A DNA stretch of 64,000 bases from Brumimicrobium sp041655765 (GCA_041655765.1 JBBAEU010000012.1:1-64000), one strand, 5' to 3'; positions 42,631 to 52,221 are shown, numbered from the stretch's first letter. Notes: a model not told the origin generated them from the sequence alone. Program-made: numbers and translations.

Positions 42631-43587
42631 ATGCTTTTAAATAGAAGACATTTACGCATTAAGGCTCTCCAAACCTTATATTCATTTTCACAGCAGGGAG
42701 ATGTAGATTTTGCGTGGGCAAAAAAGGAAATGATGACATCCATAGGTCAGATGCAAGACTTATACATCATGCTCCTTCAAATTTTTGTTGAGCTAAAAAA
42801 AAAGGCAGAGCTTCGAATAGAAGAAAACAAAAATAAACATTTACCTACAGAAGAGGATATTTATCCAAATCTTAAATTTGTTGACAACCAAATTATTAAG
42901 ATTTTAGAAGAACATCCTGAACTAAAACATCAGTCAGATATCTTAAAAGCAAATTGGAAAGGCGACGTGAAGCAAGAACTCATGCGTAAATTGTTTAATC
43001 ATGTTCAAAAATCTGAAACCTATTTCGAATTTATGAATAATGAGCAAGACAGTTTTAATGACGATAAAGAGTTCATGGTTCAGCTGTTTAAAAATGAGGT
43101 TGCGAACTTTCATTTTCTTCTCGATTATTTTGAAGAAAAAAGCGTTTATTGGCTTGATGATATTGACTTAATGTGTTCAATGGTAATTAAAACCATCAAG
43201 AAATTTGAGGAAGGAGAAGATGCAGATAACAGTATATTTCCACTTTTTAAGCCAAATGACGATGAGAAGGAGTTTATCATAAGGTTGTTAAAAGAAACCA
43301 TCGATAACAGAGAAGAAAATTTAGAACTAATTGAGGGTTTAACAAAGAATTGGGAACTTGATAGAATCGCGAAAATGGATGTTCTTTTGATGGAGTTAGC
43401 AATTACTGAGCTGGTTGTATTTGAAAATATTCCAGAGCGGGTAACACTGAATGAATATATTGAAATTTCAAAGTTTTATAGTACACCAAAAAGTAATATC
43501 TTTATCAATGGCATTTTGGACAAAGCTGTTCAGCAGTTAAATAAAAAAGGAAAAATTTCAAAAGAAGGAAGAGGTTTAATTAATTAA
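42631..43587 (+). CDS. nusB: NusB transcription antitermination factor, enlarged form
   Basis: NusB joins NusE to form the antitermination complex on rRNA boxA. The N-terminal NRRHLRIKALQTLYSF and the C-terminal KMDVLLMELAITELVVFENIPERVTLNEYIEI, ending IFINGILDKAVQQL, are the NusB fold. About 150 residues separate them, making 318 against roughly 140 in E. coli. This long form is usual in Bacteroidota. It lies between leucine dehydrogenase and a DUF1573 lipoprotein, with gaps of a few bases. Confidence 0.9.
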   Translation: MLLNRRHLRIKALQTLYSFSQQGDVDFAWAKKEMMTSIGQMQDLYIMLLQIFVELKKKAELRIEENKNKHLPTEEDIYPNLKFVDNQIIKILEEHPELKHQSDILKANWKGDVKQELMRKLFNHVQKSETYFEFMNNEQDSFNDDKEFMVQLFKNEVANFHFLLDYFEEKSVYWLDDIDLMCSMVIKTIKKFEEGEDADNSIFPLFKPNDDEKEFIIRLLKETIDNREENLELIEGLTKNWELDRIAKMDVLLMELAITELVVFENIPERVTLNEYIEISKFYSTPKSNIFINGILDKAVQQLNKKGKISKEGRGLIN

Positions 43588-43594
43588 TGAAAAT

Positions 43595-43996
43595 ATGAAG
43601 ATTACAATCACATTATTCATGACAGCACTTTTGTTAATGTCATGTGGAAACAACAGCGAAGAATATGCTATGCAAGTAGGTGAATATACAACCATCGAAG
43701 TAGAGGATGTTTATGATGCTGGGACAGTTGCCAAAGGAACAATTATCCACGTAGAGTTTGAAATAAAAAATACGGGCTCTTATCCGCTAATAATTGCCGA
43801 GGTAAAACCGTCTTGTAGCTGTACTGTTCCTGGATATGAAGAAAATCCAATTCCACCGGGAGAATCAACTATCCTCAAAGCTGAAGTTGATACGGATAGA
43901 ACAGGTACTGGAACTATTAACAAACCAATTACTGTTACAGCAAATACAAAGCCGTCAACGACTACCTTGATGATTAAAGCAACGGTAAACAATTAA
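43595..43996 (+). CDS. DUF1573 lipoprotein
   Basis: A 133-residue lipoprotein (lipobox LMSC, C17). One DUF1573 immunoglobulin-like domain follows: DAGTVAKGTIIHVEFEIKNTGSYPLII, then the hallmark SCSCTVPGY and PGESTILKAEVD. DUF1573 proteins are abundant and mostly uncharacterised in Bacteroidota; they are taken to be envelope proteins. It is part of the ldh-nusB-yajC run. Confidence 0.9.
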   Translation: MKITITLFMTALLLMSCGNNSEEYAMQVGEYTTIEVEDVYDAGTVAKGTIIHVEFEIKNTGSYPLIIAEVKPSCSCTVPGYEENPIPPGESTILKAEVDTDRTGTGTINKPITVTANTKPSTTTLMIKATVNN

Positions 43997-44034
43997 ATAA
44001 TTTATAAACTAAATAAAAAACAAAAATAGAAGTT

Positions 44035-44316
44035 ATGGAAGGAGGATCGAGTCAAATAGTCATGTTATTACTCATTTTGGTTGTATTTTACTTTTTTATG
44101 ATACGACCACAAATGAAGAAACAAAAAGAAATTAAAAAGTTTCGTAAAAACCTGAAAACGGGTGACAAAGTCGTAACTATCGGAGGAATTCATGGTGAAG
44201 TACTAGAAATAAACGAAACGAATATTCTCTTAAAATGTGAAGGAGGAACAAAAATTCGCGTTGAAAAGTCGGCTGTTTCTACAGGAATGGATGAGCAACA
44301 AGTAGCACAAAGATAA
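44035..44316 (+). CDS. yajC: YajC, Sec translocase accessory subunit
   Basis: A 93-residue protein with one N-terminal membrane helix (VMLLLILVVFYFFMI) followed by RPQMKKQKE and the cytoplasmic TGDKVVTIGGIHGEV domain. It binds SecDF and AcrB-type proteins at the inner membrane. Last gene of the operon; a strong terminator lies 100 bases downstream. Confidence 0.95.
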   Translation: MEGGSSQIVMLLLILVVFYFFMIRPQMKKQKEIKKFRKNLKTGDKVVTIGGIHGEVLEINETNILLKCEGGTKIRVEKSAVSTGMDEQQVAQR

Positions 44317-44415
44317 ATATTCGATTTAATTTGATTCTTGCTTGGGAATGTTCTTGAATAATTCTTGAGAAATGTGCGGAAATATTTGAATTATAATAGA
44401 TAACGAAGAGATTTG

Positions 44416-44460
44416 AAAACACCCTTAATGGTTCATTGAAACGATTAAGGGTGTTTTTTT
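44416..44460 (+). terminator. Terminator of the ldh-nusB-yajC operon
   Basis: AAAACACCCTTAAT (44416-44429) pairs with ATTAAGGGTGTTTT (44444-44457), and a T tract follows. Confidence 0.85.
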
Positions 44461-44524
44461 TGAGAATCAGATAGTGTATTCATCAAATTAAAAATACTCT
44501 TTAAGATACTTATTTACGAAGGGT

Positions 44525-44600
44525 AAAAAAAATACATACAAACGGAACATTGTCTGTCTGATAAACTCTCAGAATTTTTGACACTATCCGTATGTATGTA
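44525..44600 (-). terminator. Long-armed hairpin with T tract after the minus-strand gene
   Basis: Arms of about 21 bases (44533-44554 and 44580-44600) match closely; the shared core is TACATACA and ACGGA. On the minus strand the hairpin is followed by eight T's. It lies 57 bases after the stop of the secreted-protein gene at 44657, so it is best read as that gene's terminator. It accounts for most of the gap 44461-44656. Confidence 0.65.
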
Positions 44601-44656
44601 AATTATTATTTTTAGGGTTAATCTTTATACCCTAAGACTTTTAATTAAGCCCCTAA

Positions 44657-45259
44657 CTATTTGAATTTCTTTTTCATGAATTTTCCAACTCCTACACCAA
44701 CTTTATCAAAAGCCTGAGAGATTCTATCATTGTTATTTGGAATTCCTACAACAGGTATATCTCCAAGAGCACCCAAACAAGAAAGTGAAAGAACTTCTGT
44801 ACCTGAACTAGTTTCAATAAAAGATATAGTTGCGTTCAATTTTGAAGCCTGTCTCGCTACTCCTCCGTACCAACCTGGAAATACCCAGTCAACTTTGATT
44901 ACCGCAGTGTATTTAGCACCTGAATCTTTATTAAAAGTAACTCCTGATTTACCAGTTTTATTAATTGCATGAATAAACTTCTCATACATTACATCCTCTT
45001 TATGGCGCTCCCAGTCTGCTTGCCATGATTCTGCTTCAGCTGCCCCTTTATCTGCTTTGATTTCTTCTATTCTTTTGTTGATGTAATCCGCTTCTGACAT
45101 ATTTTCCTTATAAAACTTTGCATTAGTAAAATCAACTTTTACATCAAAATTTGTTTCAGATGCCAATTCAGATGGGTTCCCACTTATTAGTTTAACTTTT
45201 TGTGAAATTCCAAAGAAAGGAATCAATAAGATAGTTAGTATTAAAATTCTTTGTTTCAT
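44657..45259 (-). CDS. Secreted protein of unknown function
   Basis: A 200-residue protein with a signal peptide ending FFGISQ. The rest looks like a single mixed alpha/beta domain: FDVKVDFTNAKFYKE, a charged helix NKRIEEIKADKGAAEAESW, and YTAVIKVDWVFPGWYGG and LNATISFIET strands. The tail is basic (GVGKFMKKKFK). No family recognised. It appears monocistronic, between the yajC and nqr terminators. Confidence 0.7.
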   Translation of the reverse strand: MKQRILILTILLIPFFGISQKVKLISGNPSELASETNFDVKVDFTNAKFYKENMSEADYINKRIEEIKADKGAAEAESWQADWERHKEDVMYEKFIHAINKTGKSGVTFNKDSGAKYTAVIKVDWVFPGWYGGVARQASKLNATISFIETSSGTEVLSLSCLGALGDIPVVGIPNNNDRISQAFDKVGVGVGKFMKKKFK

Positions 45260-45356
45260 AATATTAATTTAATTGTTTACCCTACAAATATAATCTAATT
45301 AACAAATAATAAAAATATTAGAAATACTTTTATTAAAAAAGATAAGAAAGTTTTAA

Positions 45357-45391
45357 TCAAAAAAGGAAGTTATCATAAGACAACTTCCTTT
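45357..45391 (-). terminator. Terminator of the nqr operon
   Basis: On the minus strand AAAGGAAGTT and AACTTCCTTT (62-71 and 82-91 of the 45300 block) form a perfect 10-bp stem, followed by TTTTTGA, 25 bases after the nqrF stop. Confidence 0.8.
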
Positions 45392-45415
45392 AAATATTAA
45401 CGGAGAAATCTATAT

Positions 45416-46717
45416 CTATCCTCCAAAGTCATCAAATGATATATTTTCTTCAGGTACCCCCCATTCATCACACATCTTAACAACTGCATCATTCATTAAC
45501 GGAGGTCCACAGAAATAAAATTCGATATCTTCTGGTTCTTCATGTTTTGTTAAATACTGGTCAATCACAGCTTGGTGAACAAATCCTACGAATCCATCTC
45601 CTTCAGTATCTTCCATATTCTTTTTCTCAACCCAATTATCTTCAGGTAATGGTTCTGATAAAACCATAAAAAATTTAAAGTTAGGGAATTCATCTTCAAG
45701 CTCTCTAAAATGATCAATATAGAACAATTCTCTTCTAGAACGACCACCGTACCAATAAGTAACCTTTCTTCCTGTTTTTAAAGTCTTAAATAAGTGATAT
45801 AAATGAGATCGCATTGGCGCCATTCCTGCTCCACCTCCGATATATAACATCTCTGCGTCAGTTTCTTTTATAAAGAACTCTCCATAAGGGCCAGAAACTA
45901 TTGCTGTATCACCTTCTTTAAGGCTAAAGATATATGAAGAAGCCACTCCAGGATTAACTTTCATCCAAGTTCCAGCTTTTCTATCAAAAGGAGGAGTAGC
46001 GATACGAACATTCAACATAATTCTTCTACCTTCAGCAGGATAAGAAGCCATTGAATAAGCACGAACAACGTCCTCATCATTTTTCATTTGAAGTGGCCAT
46101 AACTTAAACTTATCCCACTCAGCATGAAACTTATCAGGCTCACCTGGATGTTCTTTTGGATGTGCAGTAATATCAATATCCTTAAAATCAATTACACATT
46201 TAGGCACTCTGATTTGAATATATCCGCCCGGTTTGTAATTCATGTCTTCTGGTACTTCAACGATAAATTCTTTAATGAAAGAGGCTACGTTGTAGTTAGA
46301 AACCACTTTTGCCTCCCATTCTTTAACACCCAGAACAGATTCTTCAACGCGAATCTCCATGTCTTCTTTCACCTTTACCTGACAAGACAATCTAATTCCT
46401 TCAGCAATCTCTTTTCTTGAAAAGTGCGGTTCTTCAGTAGGTAAAATACTTCCGCCACCACTATCTACATAACAAGTACATTCAATGCAAGTTCCACCAC
46501 CACCACAAGCAGACGCAAGGAATACTTTCTGGTTAGCAAGTGTACTCAATAGGGTTCCTCCCCTATCAACCTCCAGAACTTTTTGCCCCTCATTAATCGA
46601 AATCTTAACTTTTCCTTCTGGTGTAATTTTAGCTTTTACAAAGAGTAAAATTGAAACCAAAACAAGTATGATTATTAAGAATACAATTAACGCAACAGTA
46701 ATAATTAAACCATTCAT
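45416..46717 (-). CDS. nqrF: Na+-translocating NADH:quinone reductase subunit F
   Basis: NqrF takes electrons from NADH into the complex. An N-terminal membrane helix is followed by a 2Fe-2S domain (SACGGGGTCIECTCYVD with the fourth cysteine in LSCQV). The FAD/NADH reductase domain has RAYSMASYP, YIGGGAGMAPMRSH, YWYGGRSRREL and the final FCGPPLMNDAV. At 433 residues it is typical. Last gene of the nqrABCDEF operon, with a terminator just after. Confidence 0.97.
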   Translation of the reverse strand: MNGLIITVALIVFLIIILVLVSILLFVKAKITPEGKVKISINEGQKVLEVDRGGTLLSTLANQKVFLASACGGGGTCIECTCYVDSGGGSILPTEEPHFSRKEIAEGIRLSCQVKVKEDMEIRVEESVLGVKEWEAKVVSNYNVASFIKEFIVEVPEDMNYKPGGYIQIRVPKCVIDFKDIDITAHPKEHPGEPDKFHAEWDKFKLWPLQMKNDEDVVRAYSMASYPAEGRRIMLNVRIATPPFDRKAGTWMKVNPGVASSYIFSLKEGDTAIVSGPYGEFFIKETDAEMLYIGGGAGMAPMRSHLYHLFKTLKTGRKVTYWYGGRSRRELFYIDHFRELEDEFPNFKFFMVLSEPLPEDNWVEKKNMEDTEGDGFVGFVHQAVIDQYLTKHEEPEDIEFYFCGPPLMNDAVVKMCDEWGVPEENISFDDFGG

Positions 46718-46723
46718 CTTAAA

Positions 46724-47452
46724 TTATTTTTGTATTATAACTAAAGAACTAGACGTTTTCTCATCATCAGAAATAATTTGAGAAGTTTGAACATCTGTTT
46801 CTACTTTTTCTTTTTTGCTACCGTATTCAATTCCAGTGAAACTCATAAAAGCGATTCCCATTAAACCAGTAACGATAAATGTAATTCCGATTCCTCTAAG
46901 CGGAGCCGGCACATTTGAATATTTAATTTTCTCTCTAATTGCGGCCAAGAAAACGATTGCAAGAAACCATCCAACACCAGAGCCAAGTGCAAAAGCCGCT
47001 GCATCTCCGATAGTTGAATATTGTCTATCTTGCATAAACAGTGCTCCCCCTAAAATAGCACAGTTTACTGCAATAAGCGGTAAGAAAATTCCTAATGCAC
47101 CATATAAAGTAGGGGCGAATTTTTCTACCAACATTTCTACCAACTGAACGATTGCTGCAACTACTGCAATAAACATCAGAAAGGATAGGAAGCCTAAATC
47201 AATTGTTTTACTACCATTTACTCCATATTCAGGATTCAACCAAACCAGAGCTCCTTCTTTTAAGACATAATTTTCGAGTAAATAATTGACCGGAATAGTA
47301 ACAACTAATACAAAAATTACTGCTGTTCCAAGACCAACTGCTGTTTTAACTGTTTTTGACACGGCCAAATATGAACACATACCTAAGAAGTATGCAAAAA
47401 TCATATTTTCTGTAAAAATGGCCTTTAAGAATATATTAAATGTACTTTCCAT
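46724..47452 (-). CDS. nqrE: Na+-translocating NADH:quinone reductase subunit E
   Basis: One of the two homologous six-helix membrane subunits that form the ion path and hold an iron-sulfur cluster. FAYFLGMCSYLAVSK and LLIAVNCAILGGALFM are the paired cysteine half-repeats. At 242 residues it is about 40 longer than the usual NqrE. The surplus is a hydrophilic C-terminal tail rich in Ser, Lys and Glu (about 212-242). Confidence 0.96.
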   Translation of the reverse strand: MESTFNIFLKAIFTENMIFAYFLGMCSYLAVSKTVKTAVGLGTAVIFVLVVTIPVNYLLENYVLKEGALVWLNPEYGVNGSKTIDLGFLSFLMFIAVVAAIVQLVEMLVEKFAPTLYGALGIFLPLIAVNCAILGGALFMQDRQYSTIGDAAAFALGSGVGWFLAIVFLAAIREKIKYSNVPAPLRGIGITFIVTGLMGIAFMSFTGIEYGSKKEKVETDVQTSQIISDDEKTSSSLVIIQK

Positions 47453-47474
47453 AATGTTTTCTTATCTTAAAAAA

Positions 47475-48161
47475 TTATTCTTCGATTAATTCTTTTCTCA
47501 TAGTTCTTTGGATCCAAATAATAACGCCAACGATAATCAAAGCCATTGGAGGCAAAATCATCATATTATTATTCATATATCCCATCGCATAAAGTCCTGT
47601 TTCTTCACCTACTATGTTACTACCAAACAAAGATGCACCCCAGATTTTACCTGAACCTAGTACCTCTCTTACAAGAGCTACTACCATGATAATCCATGCG
47701 TATCCCAAAGCATTTCCTAAACCGTCAAGAAGTGAAGGCCAAGGTTTGTTTCCCATTGCGAATGCTTCAAAACGCCCCATAATGATACAATTTGTAATAA
47801 TCAAACCTACGAAAACCGATAATTTTTCTGACACATCTGGAACAAAAGCCTGCAATAATTGGTCAACCACAATTACAAGGAATGCAACCACAACCAATTG
47901 AATAATAATTCTCACACGAGAAGGGATTAAATTTCTCAACAAAGAGATTGCAAGGTTACCTATCATTAAAACGAAAAGCACTGCTATTCCCATCCAGAAT
48001 GCTTGTTCTACTTGAACGGTAATCGCCAATGCAGAACAAATTCCTAATACTTGAACTGTAATCGGGTTATTATCAGATAACGGTTCAGTAACAAGTTTTC
48101 TATTCTTTTTTGAGAATAGAGGTTCTTCAATAATTTTTGTTTTTTCTACAACTTCACTCAT
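47475..48161 (-). CDS. nqrD: Na+-translocating NADH:quinone reductase subunit D
   Basis: The partner of NqrE in the membrane. VLGICSALAITVQ and FVGLIITNCIIMGRFEAFA carry the matching cysteines; a hydrophilic head of about 30 residues precedes the first helix. 228 residues, typical. Confidence 0.97.
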   Translation of the reverse strand: MSEVVEKTKIIEEPLFSKKNRKLVTEPLSDNNPITVQVLGICSALAITVQVEQAFWMGIAVLFVLMIGNLAISLLRNLIPSRVRIIIQLVVVAFLVIVVDQLLQAFVPDVSEKLSVFVGLIITNCIIMGRFEAFAMGNKPWPSLLDGLGNALGYAWIIMVVALVREVLGSGKIWGASLFGSNIVGEETGLYAMGYMNNNMMILPPMALIIVGVIIWIQRTMRKELIEE

Positions 48162-48162
48162 C

Positions 48163-48882
48163 TTATTTAATATTTGTGAAATAATTATAATAAATCTCTA
48201 AAGTACCATTCACCATTTTTTCTACCCCCTTAGAAGTAACAGTACCACCAGTAATTCCATCAACTTTATATGCGTCTTTACCCGTTCCATCTTTAACAAC
48301 TTCTATGTTATGGAAACTTCCATCCTTAGTTATTTTCTCATCGATATACTGATCTTCAAACATTGGTGTTGCGATCTCTGCACCCAATCCAGGAGTTTCA
48401 CCGCTATGGTCGAAAGAAGCACCTTTAATGGTTTCAAAATCATCTGCCAAGGCTACAAACCCCCATACTGGACCCCAAAGTCCATTCCCTGCCATTGAAA
48501 GAATATAAACTTTTTCTCCACTTTCGTTTTCTCCTTCAAAAATCGGAAAAATACGGTCTGCTTCCGCAACGGTTTTATCTCTATTTTGTTTTAGCACATC
48601 GAAATTGAATGCAAAATCCTCATTGTATTCATCCAATCTATTTCCATGAGAATCAATCATGTAAATATCACCAATATGCTTACTGTACAATTCCTCTCCA
48701 TTTTGTCTATCAGAATCAATTCCCATAGCAGAAAGGATATTAATCATTTTCTTTACCTTTACATTATAGGCTTTTTTGTCAGCCAAAGCCAAAGTAACAG
48801 ATGTCAGTATAACCCCTACAATTAACACGATGATAATTGAGAAGATAAATGTATAACTATTTGAATCTTTATTAAACTTCAT
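48163..48882 (-). CDS. nqrC: Na+-translocating NADH:quinone reductase subunit C
   Basis: Holds an FMN covalently bound to a threonine. An N-terminal membrane helix (TFIFSIIIVLIVGVIL) anchors a periplasmic domain. GETPGLGAEI and GITGGTVTSKGVEKMV mark the flavin-attachment region, with the threonine in the GGT of the last motif. 239 residues, typical. Confidence 0.96.
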   Translation of the reverse strand: MKFNKDSNSYTFIFSIIIVLIVGVILTSVTLALADKKAYNVKVKKMINILSAMGIDSDRQNGEELYSKHIGDIYMIDSHGNRLDEYNEDFAFNFDVLKQNRDKTVAEADRIFPIFEGENESGEKVYILSMAGNGLWGPVWGFVALADDFETIKGASFDHSGETPGLGAEIATPMFEDQYIDEKITKDGSFHNIEVVKDGTGKDAYKVDGITGGTVTSKGVEKMVNGTLEIYYNYFTNIK

Positions 48883-48884
48883 AT

Positions 48885-50189
48885 CTACGCTGTTTTAAAT
48901 CGTTTTTTACGTCGAGCGATATTCACTTGAACCACGTAATGGTCAATCAATGGAGCACAAACGTTCATAAATAAGATTGCCAACATAACTCCTTCGGGAT
49001 ATGCGGGATTTAAAACCCTAATTACGAGGGCAAAAATACCACCTAAAAATCCATACCAGAATTTACCCCATTTGGTTTGAGCAGCTGTAACGGGATCCGT
49101 TGCCATAAATACTGCTCCGAAAGCGAAACCACCCAATATTAAATGATACCAAGGTGGTAAATCCATATAAGCGTTTACTCCAATCAAGTTCATTAATCCA
49201 CCGAACAAGTATCCTCCTAAAAAGAAAGAGAACATAATTCTCCAAGAGCCAACTCCTGTAAATAATAAAATACCTGCACCAATTAATATTGCTATCATCG
49301 ATGTTTCACCAATTGAACCTGGAATAAAACCTAAGAAAGAATCCATTGGAGTGTACGCTGCTTCGAACTTATCAAGAAGCGCAGAATGATCTCCCACTAA
49401 TCCTTTTAAATCTTCACCATTAACGACGGGGTTTTCTCCTACAAAGGAAGCTAAATCGCCTAATGGAGTTGCACCAGAAACTCCATCTGGAATTTCTCCA
49501 CCATTTGCTGCAATGATATCATTGGTTCCAGATTTCCAAACTTTGTCTCCCGACATTTTTGTTGGATAAGCAAAGAACAAGAAAGCTCTTGCTGTTAAAG
49601 CAATGTTTACAATATTCATTCCTGTTCCTCCGAACACTTCTTTACCGATTAATACAGCGAAAGCTACTGCAACACCAACCATCCAAAGTGGTACATCAGC
49701 TGGGACAATTAAAGGAATCAACATTCCCGTTACAAGGAAACCTTCGTGAAGAGCATGACCTCTAATCATTGCGAAGATAAACTCCACACCGAGTCCAACA
49801 CCATAAGACACAATAAGTAATGGCAGCACTTTTAAGAAGCCAAAGAGCAATTTATCTCCAAATCCCGTCCAAAAATCTATATAAGTTCCATATTCAGCTG
49901 GATTTGTAATTGCTAATAATTCATAATGCCAATGACCTGTATTGTACATACCAAACAACAATGCGGGAATTAAAGCAATGATAACTGTCATCATTGTACG
50001 TTTCAGATCCACGCCATCACGTATGTGAGCTCCCTTAGTTGTTACGTGCTTTGGAGTAAAAGGGAACGTAGCCAAAGTTTCGTATATTGGAGCAAATTTC
50101 TCCCATTTACCACCTTTTTCAAACTTTGGGTCTAAATTTTCTACTATATCTTTTAAAAATTTCAACTTATTAAATTTTAAATTCAACAA
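48885..50189 (-). CDS. nqrB: Na+-translocating NADH:quinone reductase subunit B
   Basis: The main membrane subunit, carrying the second covalent FMN and riboflavin. The flavin site DGVSGATPLGDL is intact, preceded by GKEVFGGTGMNIVNIALTARAF. About ten membrane helices; the C-terminal half contains FGAVFMATDPVTAAQTKWGK. 434 residues. Confidence 0.97.
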   Translation of the reverse strand: MLNLKFNKLKFLKDIVENLDPKFEKGGKWEKFAPIYETLATFPFTPKHVTTKGAHIRDGVDLKRTMMTVIIALIPALLFGMYNTGHWHYELLAITNPAEYGTYIDFWTGFGDKLLFGFLKVLPLLIVSYGVGLGVEFIFAMIRGHALHEGFLVTGMLIPLIVPADVPLWMVGVAVAFAVLIGKEVFGGTGMNIVNIALTARAFLFFAYPTKMSGDKVWKSGTNDIIAANGGEIPDGVSGATPLGDLASFVGENPVVNGEDLKGLVGDHSALLDKFEAAYTPMDSFLGFIPGSIGETSMIAILIGAGILLFTGVGSWRIMFSFFLGGYLFGGLMNLIGVNAYMDLPPWYHLILGGFAFGAVFMATDPVTAAQTKWGKFWYGFLGGIFALVIRVLNPAYPEGVMLAILFMNVCAPLIDHYVVQVNIARRKKRFKTA

Positions 50190-50204
50190 TCAATTTGGAT
50201 AGCA

Positions 50205-51566
50205 TTACATAGTTTCTCGTTCAATTACTTCTAATCCTTCACGAATTTTCTCTTGAATATTCACTTTAGAAGTACAAACGTATTCACAAAGCGCAAAATC
50301 TTCTGGTGCTACTTCATAGATACCAAGATTTTCCATAGCTTCAATATCTTCAACCATTATGGCTTTGATTAATTGCATTGGCAGAATGTCAAAAGGCATC
50401 ACCTTATCCATTTCACCAGTAACAACGAAACCTCTCTCCTCTCCATTTAGATTTGTATCTAAACGGTACTTTTTATTTTGCATCAACCAAGTTGGAAACA
50501 AGCGGTGGCTAGAAAATTTATCAAACCCTAAGCCCAGCCAGCCTTCTGTTAGGAAAAATTTATATTGATTTCCTTCTGGTAATACTGTTATTTGGGTATC
50601 ATAGAATCCGAGGTGTCCATCATTTCCGACATTTTCACCTGTTAATGCGTTACCACTTATAATACGAACGTTATCTTGTACTAAGTTATCATTAATAATT
50701 GCAGAGACATCTGTTCCTAAAATTGTTCTATAATACTTTCTGTTTTTAGCTTCTGAACCAGTTAAAGCAACAATTCGCGTTGAGTCGAAACTTCCATTTG
50801 CAAAAAACTTACCAATGGCAATAACATCTTGAACCTTAACTGTAAATACAAATTGACCTTTATCGATTGGGTCAAAATGATGAATTTGTGTACCCACATT
50901 TCCCGCAGGATGTTTCCCAGCGATGTAGTTGATAACACAGTTTTTTGCACTTTTTATAGCTTCATCTGGTGAATAAAACTTATTTAAAACAAGGTTTACC
51001 TTACCATCAGTTAACTTTGCTAAAGCGTCTATTCCCTTTTGGAAAAACTCACCTTGATGACGAGCAATATAATCCAAATCAGCTGCCAATGGTGCCGAAT
51101 CAAAACCTGAAATAAAAATTGCTTTTGGAGTTATGTCTGGGTTCGCCACTTTGTCTAATGGACGCTGTCTAATAAATGGCCAATGACCACTTTTTAACAT
51201 CAGTTCACGAACCTCATCTCTTGACAATGAATTTGGATCGACAGGTTCAAACTGTTCTACATCATCTTTTCCGTCAAGCGTAACTATAACAGACAAAATT
51301 CTTCTTTTTGCTCCTCGCACAATCTCTTTTAAAGTTCCAGATACTGGAGAAACATAACGAACTTTCTCATTTTGTTTATCAAAAAACAAAGTCTCTCCTC
51401 TTTTAACTTTTTCTCCTGGTTTTAAAATGACTTTGGGCGTAAGTCCTGGAAAATCTGTGGGCTTTATTGCAATCTCTTTAGAAGGTTTTGCATCAACCGT
51501 TACTTTATCCGCTTCTCCAATCAACTTAATATCAAGCCCTTTTTTGAGTTTAATTGTCTTTGACAT
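50205..51566 (-). CDS. nqrA: Na+-translocating NADH:quinone reductase subunit A
   Basis: The cytoplasmic subunit that contributes to the quinone site. KLKKGLDIKLIG opens the protein, and ALTGENVGNDGHLGFYDTQI and FKFFLTEGWLGLGF-like blocks follow. The open frame has three extra codons upstream; the ATG at 51566 is the normal start (453 residues). It opens the nqrABCDEF operon, which pumps Na+ while reducing menaquinone. Confidence 0.96.
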   Translation of the reverse strand: MSKTIKLKKGLDIKLIGEADKVTVDAKPSKEIAIKPTDFPGLTPKVILKPGEKVKRGETLFFDKQNEKVRYVSPVSGTLKEIVRGAKRRILSVIVTLDGKDDVEQFEPVDPNSLSRDEVRELMLKSGHWPFIRQRPLDKVANPDITPKAIFISGFDSAPLAADLDYIARHQGEFFQKGIDALAKLTDGKVNLVLNKFYSPDEAIKSAKNCVINYIAGKHPAGNVGTQIHHFDPIDKGQFVFTVKVQDVIAIGKFFANGSFDSTRIVALTGSEAKNRKYYRTILGTDVSAIINDNLVQDNVRIISGNALTGENVGNDGHLGFYDTQITVLPEGNQYKFFLTEGWLGLGFDKFSSHRLFPTWLMQNKKYRLDTNLNGEERGFVVTGEMDKVMPFDILPMQLIKAIMVEDIEAMENLGIYEVAPEDFALCEYVCTSKVNIQEKIREGLEVIERETM

Positions 51567-51592
51567 AATTAGCAACCATTAAATTTACAAGG

Positions 51593-51600
51593 CAAAAATA
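51593..51600 (-). promoter_or_regulatory. -7 element of the nqr operon
   Basis: TATTTTTG on the minus strand matches exactly, 26 bases before the nqrA ATG. A second exact match, TACTTTTG, lies at 51615-51622 and could be an alternative promoter. Confidence 0.55.
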
Positions 51601-51767
51601 CAAAATTGTTAATGCAAAAGTACAATTGAAAGTTTATTTAGGTGAATTGCGATTAATTTATATTCAATCTAAATAAGCACGATTAACGCCTAAAATAAAT
51701 AGTTTTGAATTAAAGTTTGTAAAATATGAAAACTTGACTATTTTTATCGTCAACAATATATACAGTA

Positions 51768-52163
51768 ATGAATATTGCAACGACAAAAGGAATTAAAATT
51801 ACGGTTACAACCGACTTCAGGGTTGACTTAACAAAATTAGAAAGCAACTTGTATTTTTATAATTATACAATCAAGATTGAGAATTTAGGTGAAGTCAAGG
51901 TTCAATTAATTTCTCGTTATTGGCGAATTGTAGATTCACTTGCACCGACACGTATTATAGAAGGGAGTGGTGTAATTGGAGAACAGCCAATCATTGATGT
52001 TGGTGAAACATACGAATACTCTTCTGGTTGTGACTTATCTTCAGACTTAGGATATATGGAGGGATATTTTGAATTCATTACCCTTTCTTCAGAGCAAAAA
52101 ACTGAAAAATTCCAAGTTGAAATACCTCGATTCAAACTAGAATATTTAGGGAAATTAAATTAG
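51768..52163 (+). CDS. apaG: ApaG family protein
   Basis: A 131-residue single-domain protein with the ApaG fold (fibronectin type III-like). DSLAPTRIIEGSGVIGEQPI and GYMEGYFEF are characteristic. ApaG is linked to Co2+ tolerance and Ap4A metabolism in enterobacteria, but the molecular role is unsettled. It lies divergent from nqrA and convergent with a small acidic gene. Confidence 0.92.
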   Translation: MNIATTKGIKITVTTDFRVDLTKLESNLYFYNYTIKIENLGEVKVQLISRYWRIVDSLAPTRIIEGSGVIGEQPIIDVGETYEYSSGCDLSSDLGYMEGYFEFITLSSEQKTEKFQVEIPRFKLEYLGKLN

Positions 52164-52221
52164 GTTGACAAGGAATCGCTTTTAGTATTGACTTTCCACA
52201 ATTGATCCAACCTAAATTGAA

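Noticed and set aside
52156..52217. TTAGGTTG / CAACCTAA inverted repeat between apaG and the acidic gene
   Set aside because: The loop is about 40 bases and there is no T tract, so it is probably chance in AT-rich sequence.
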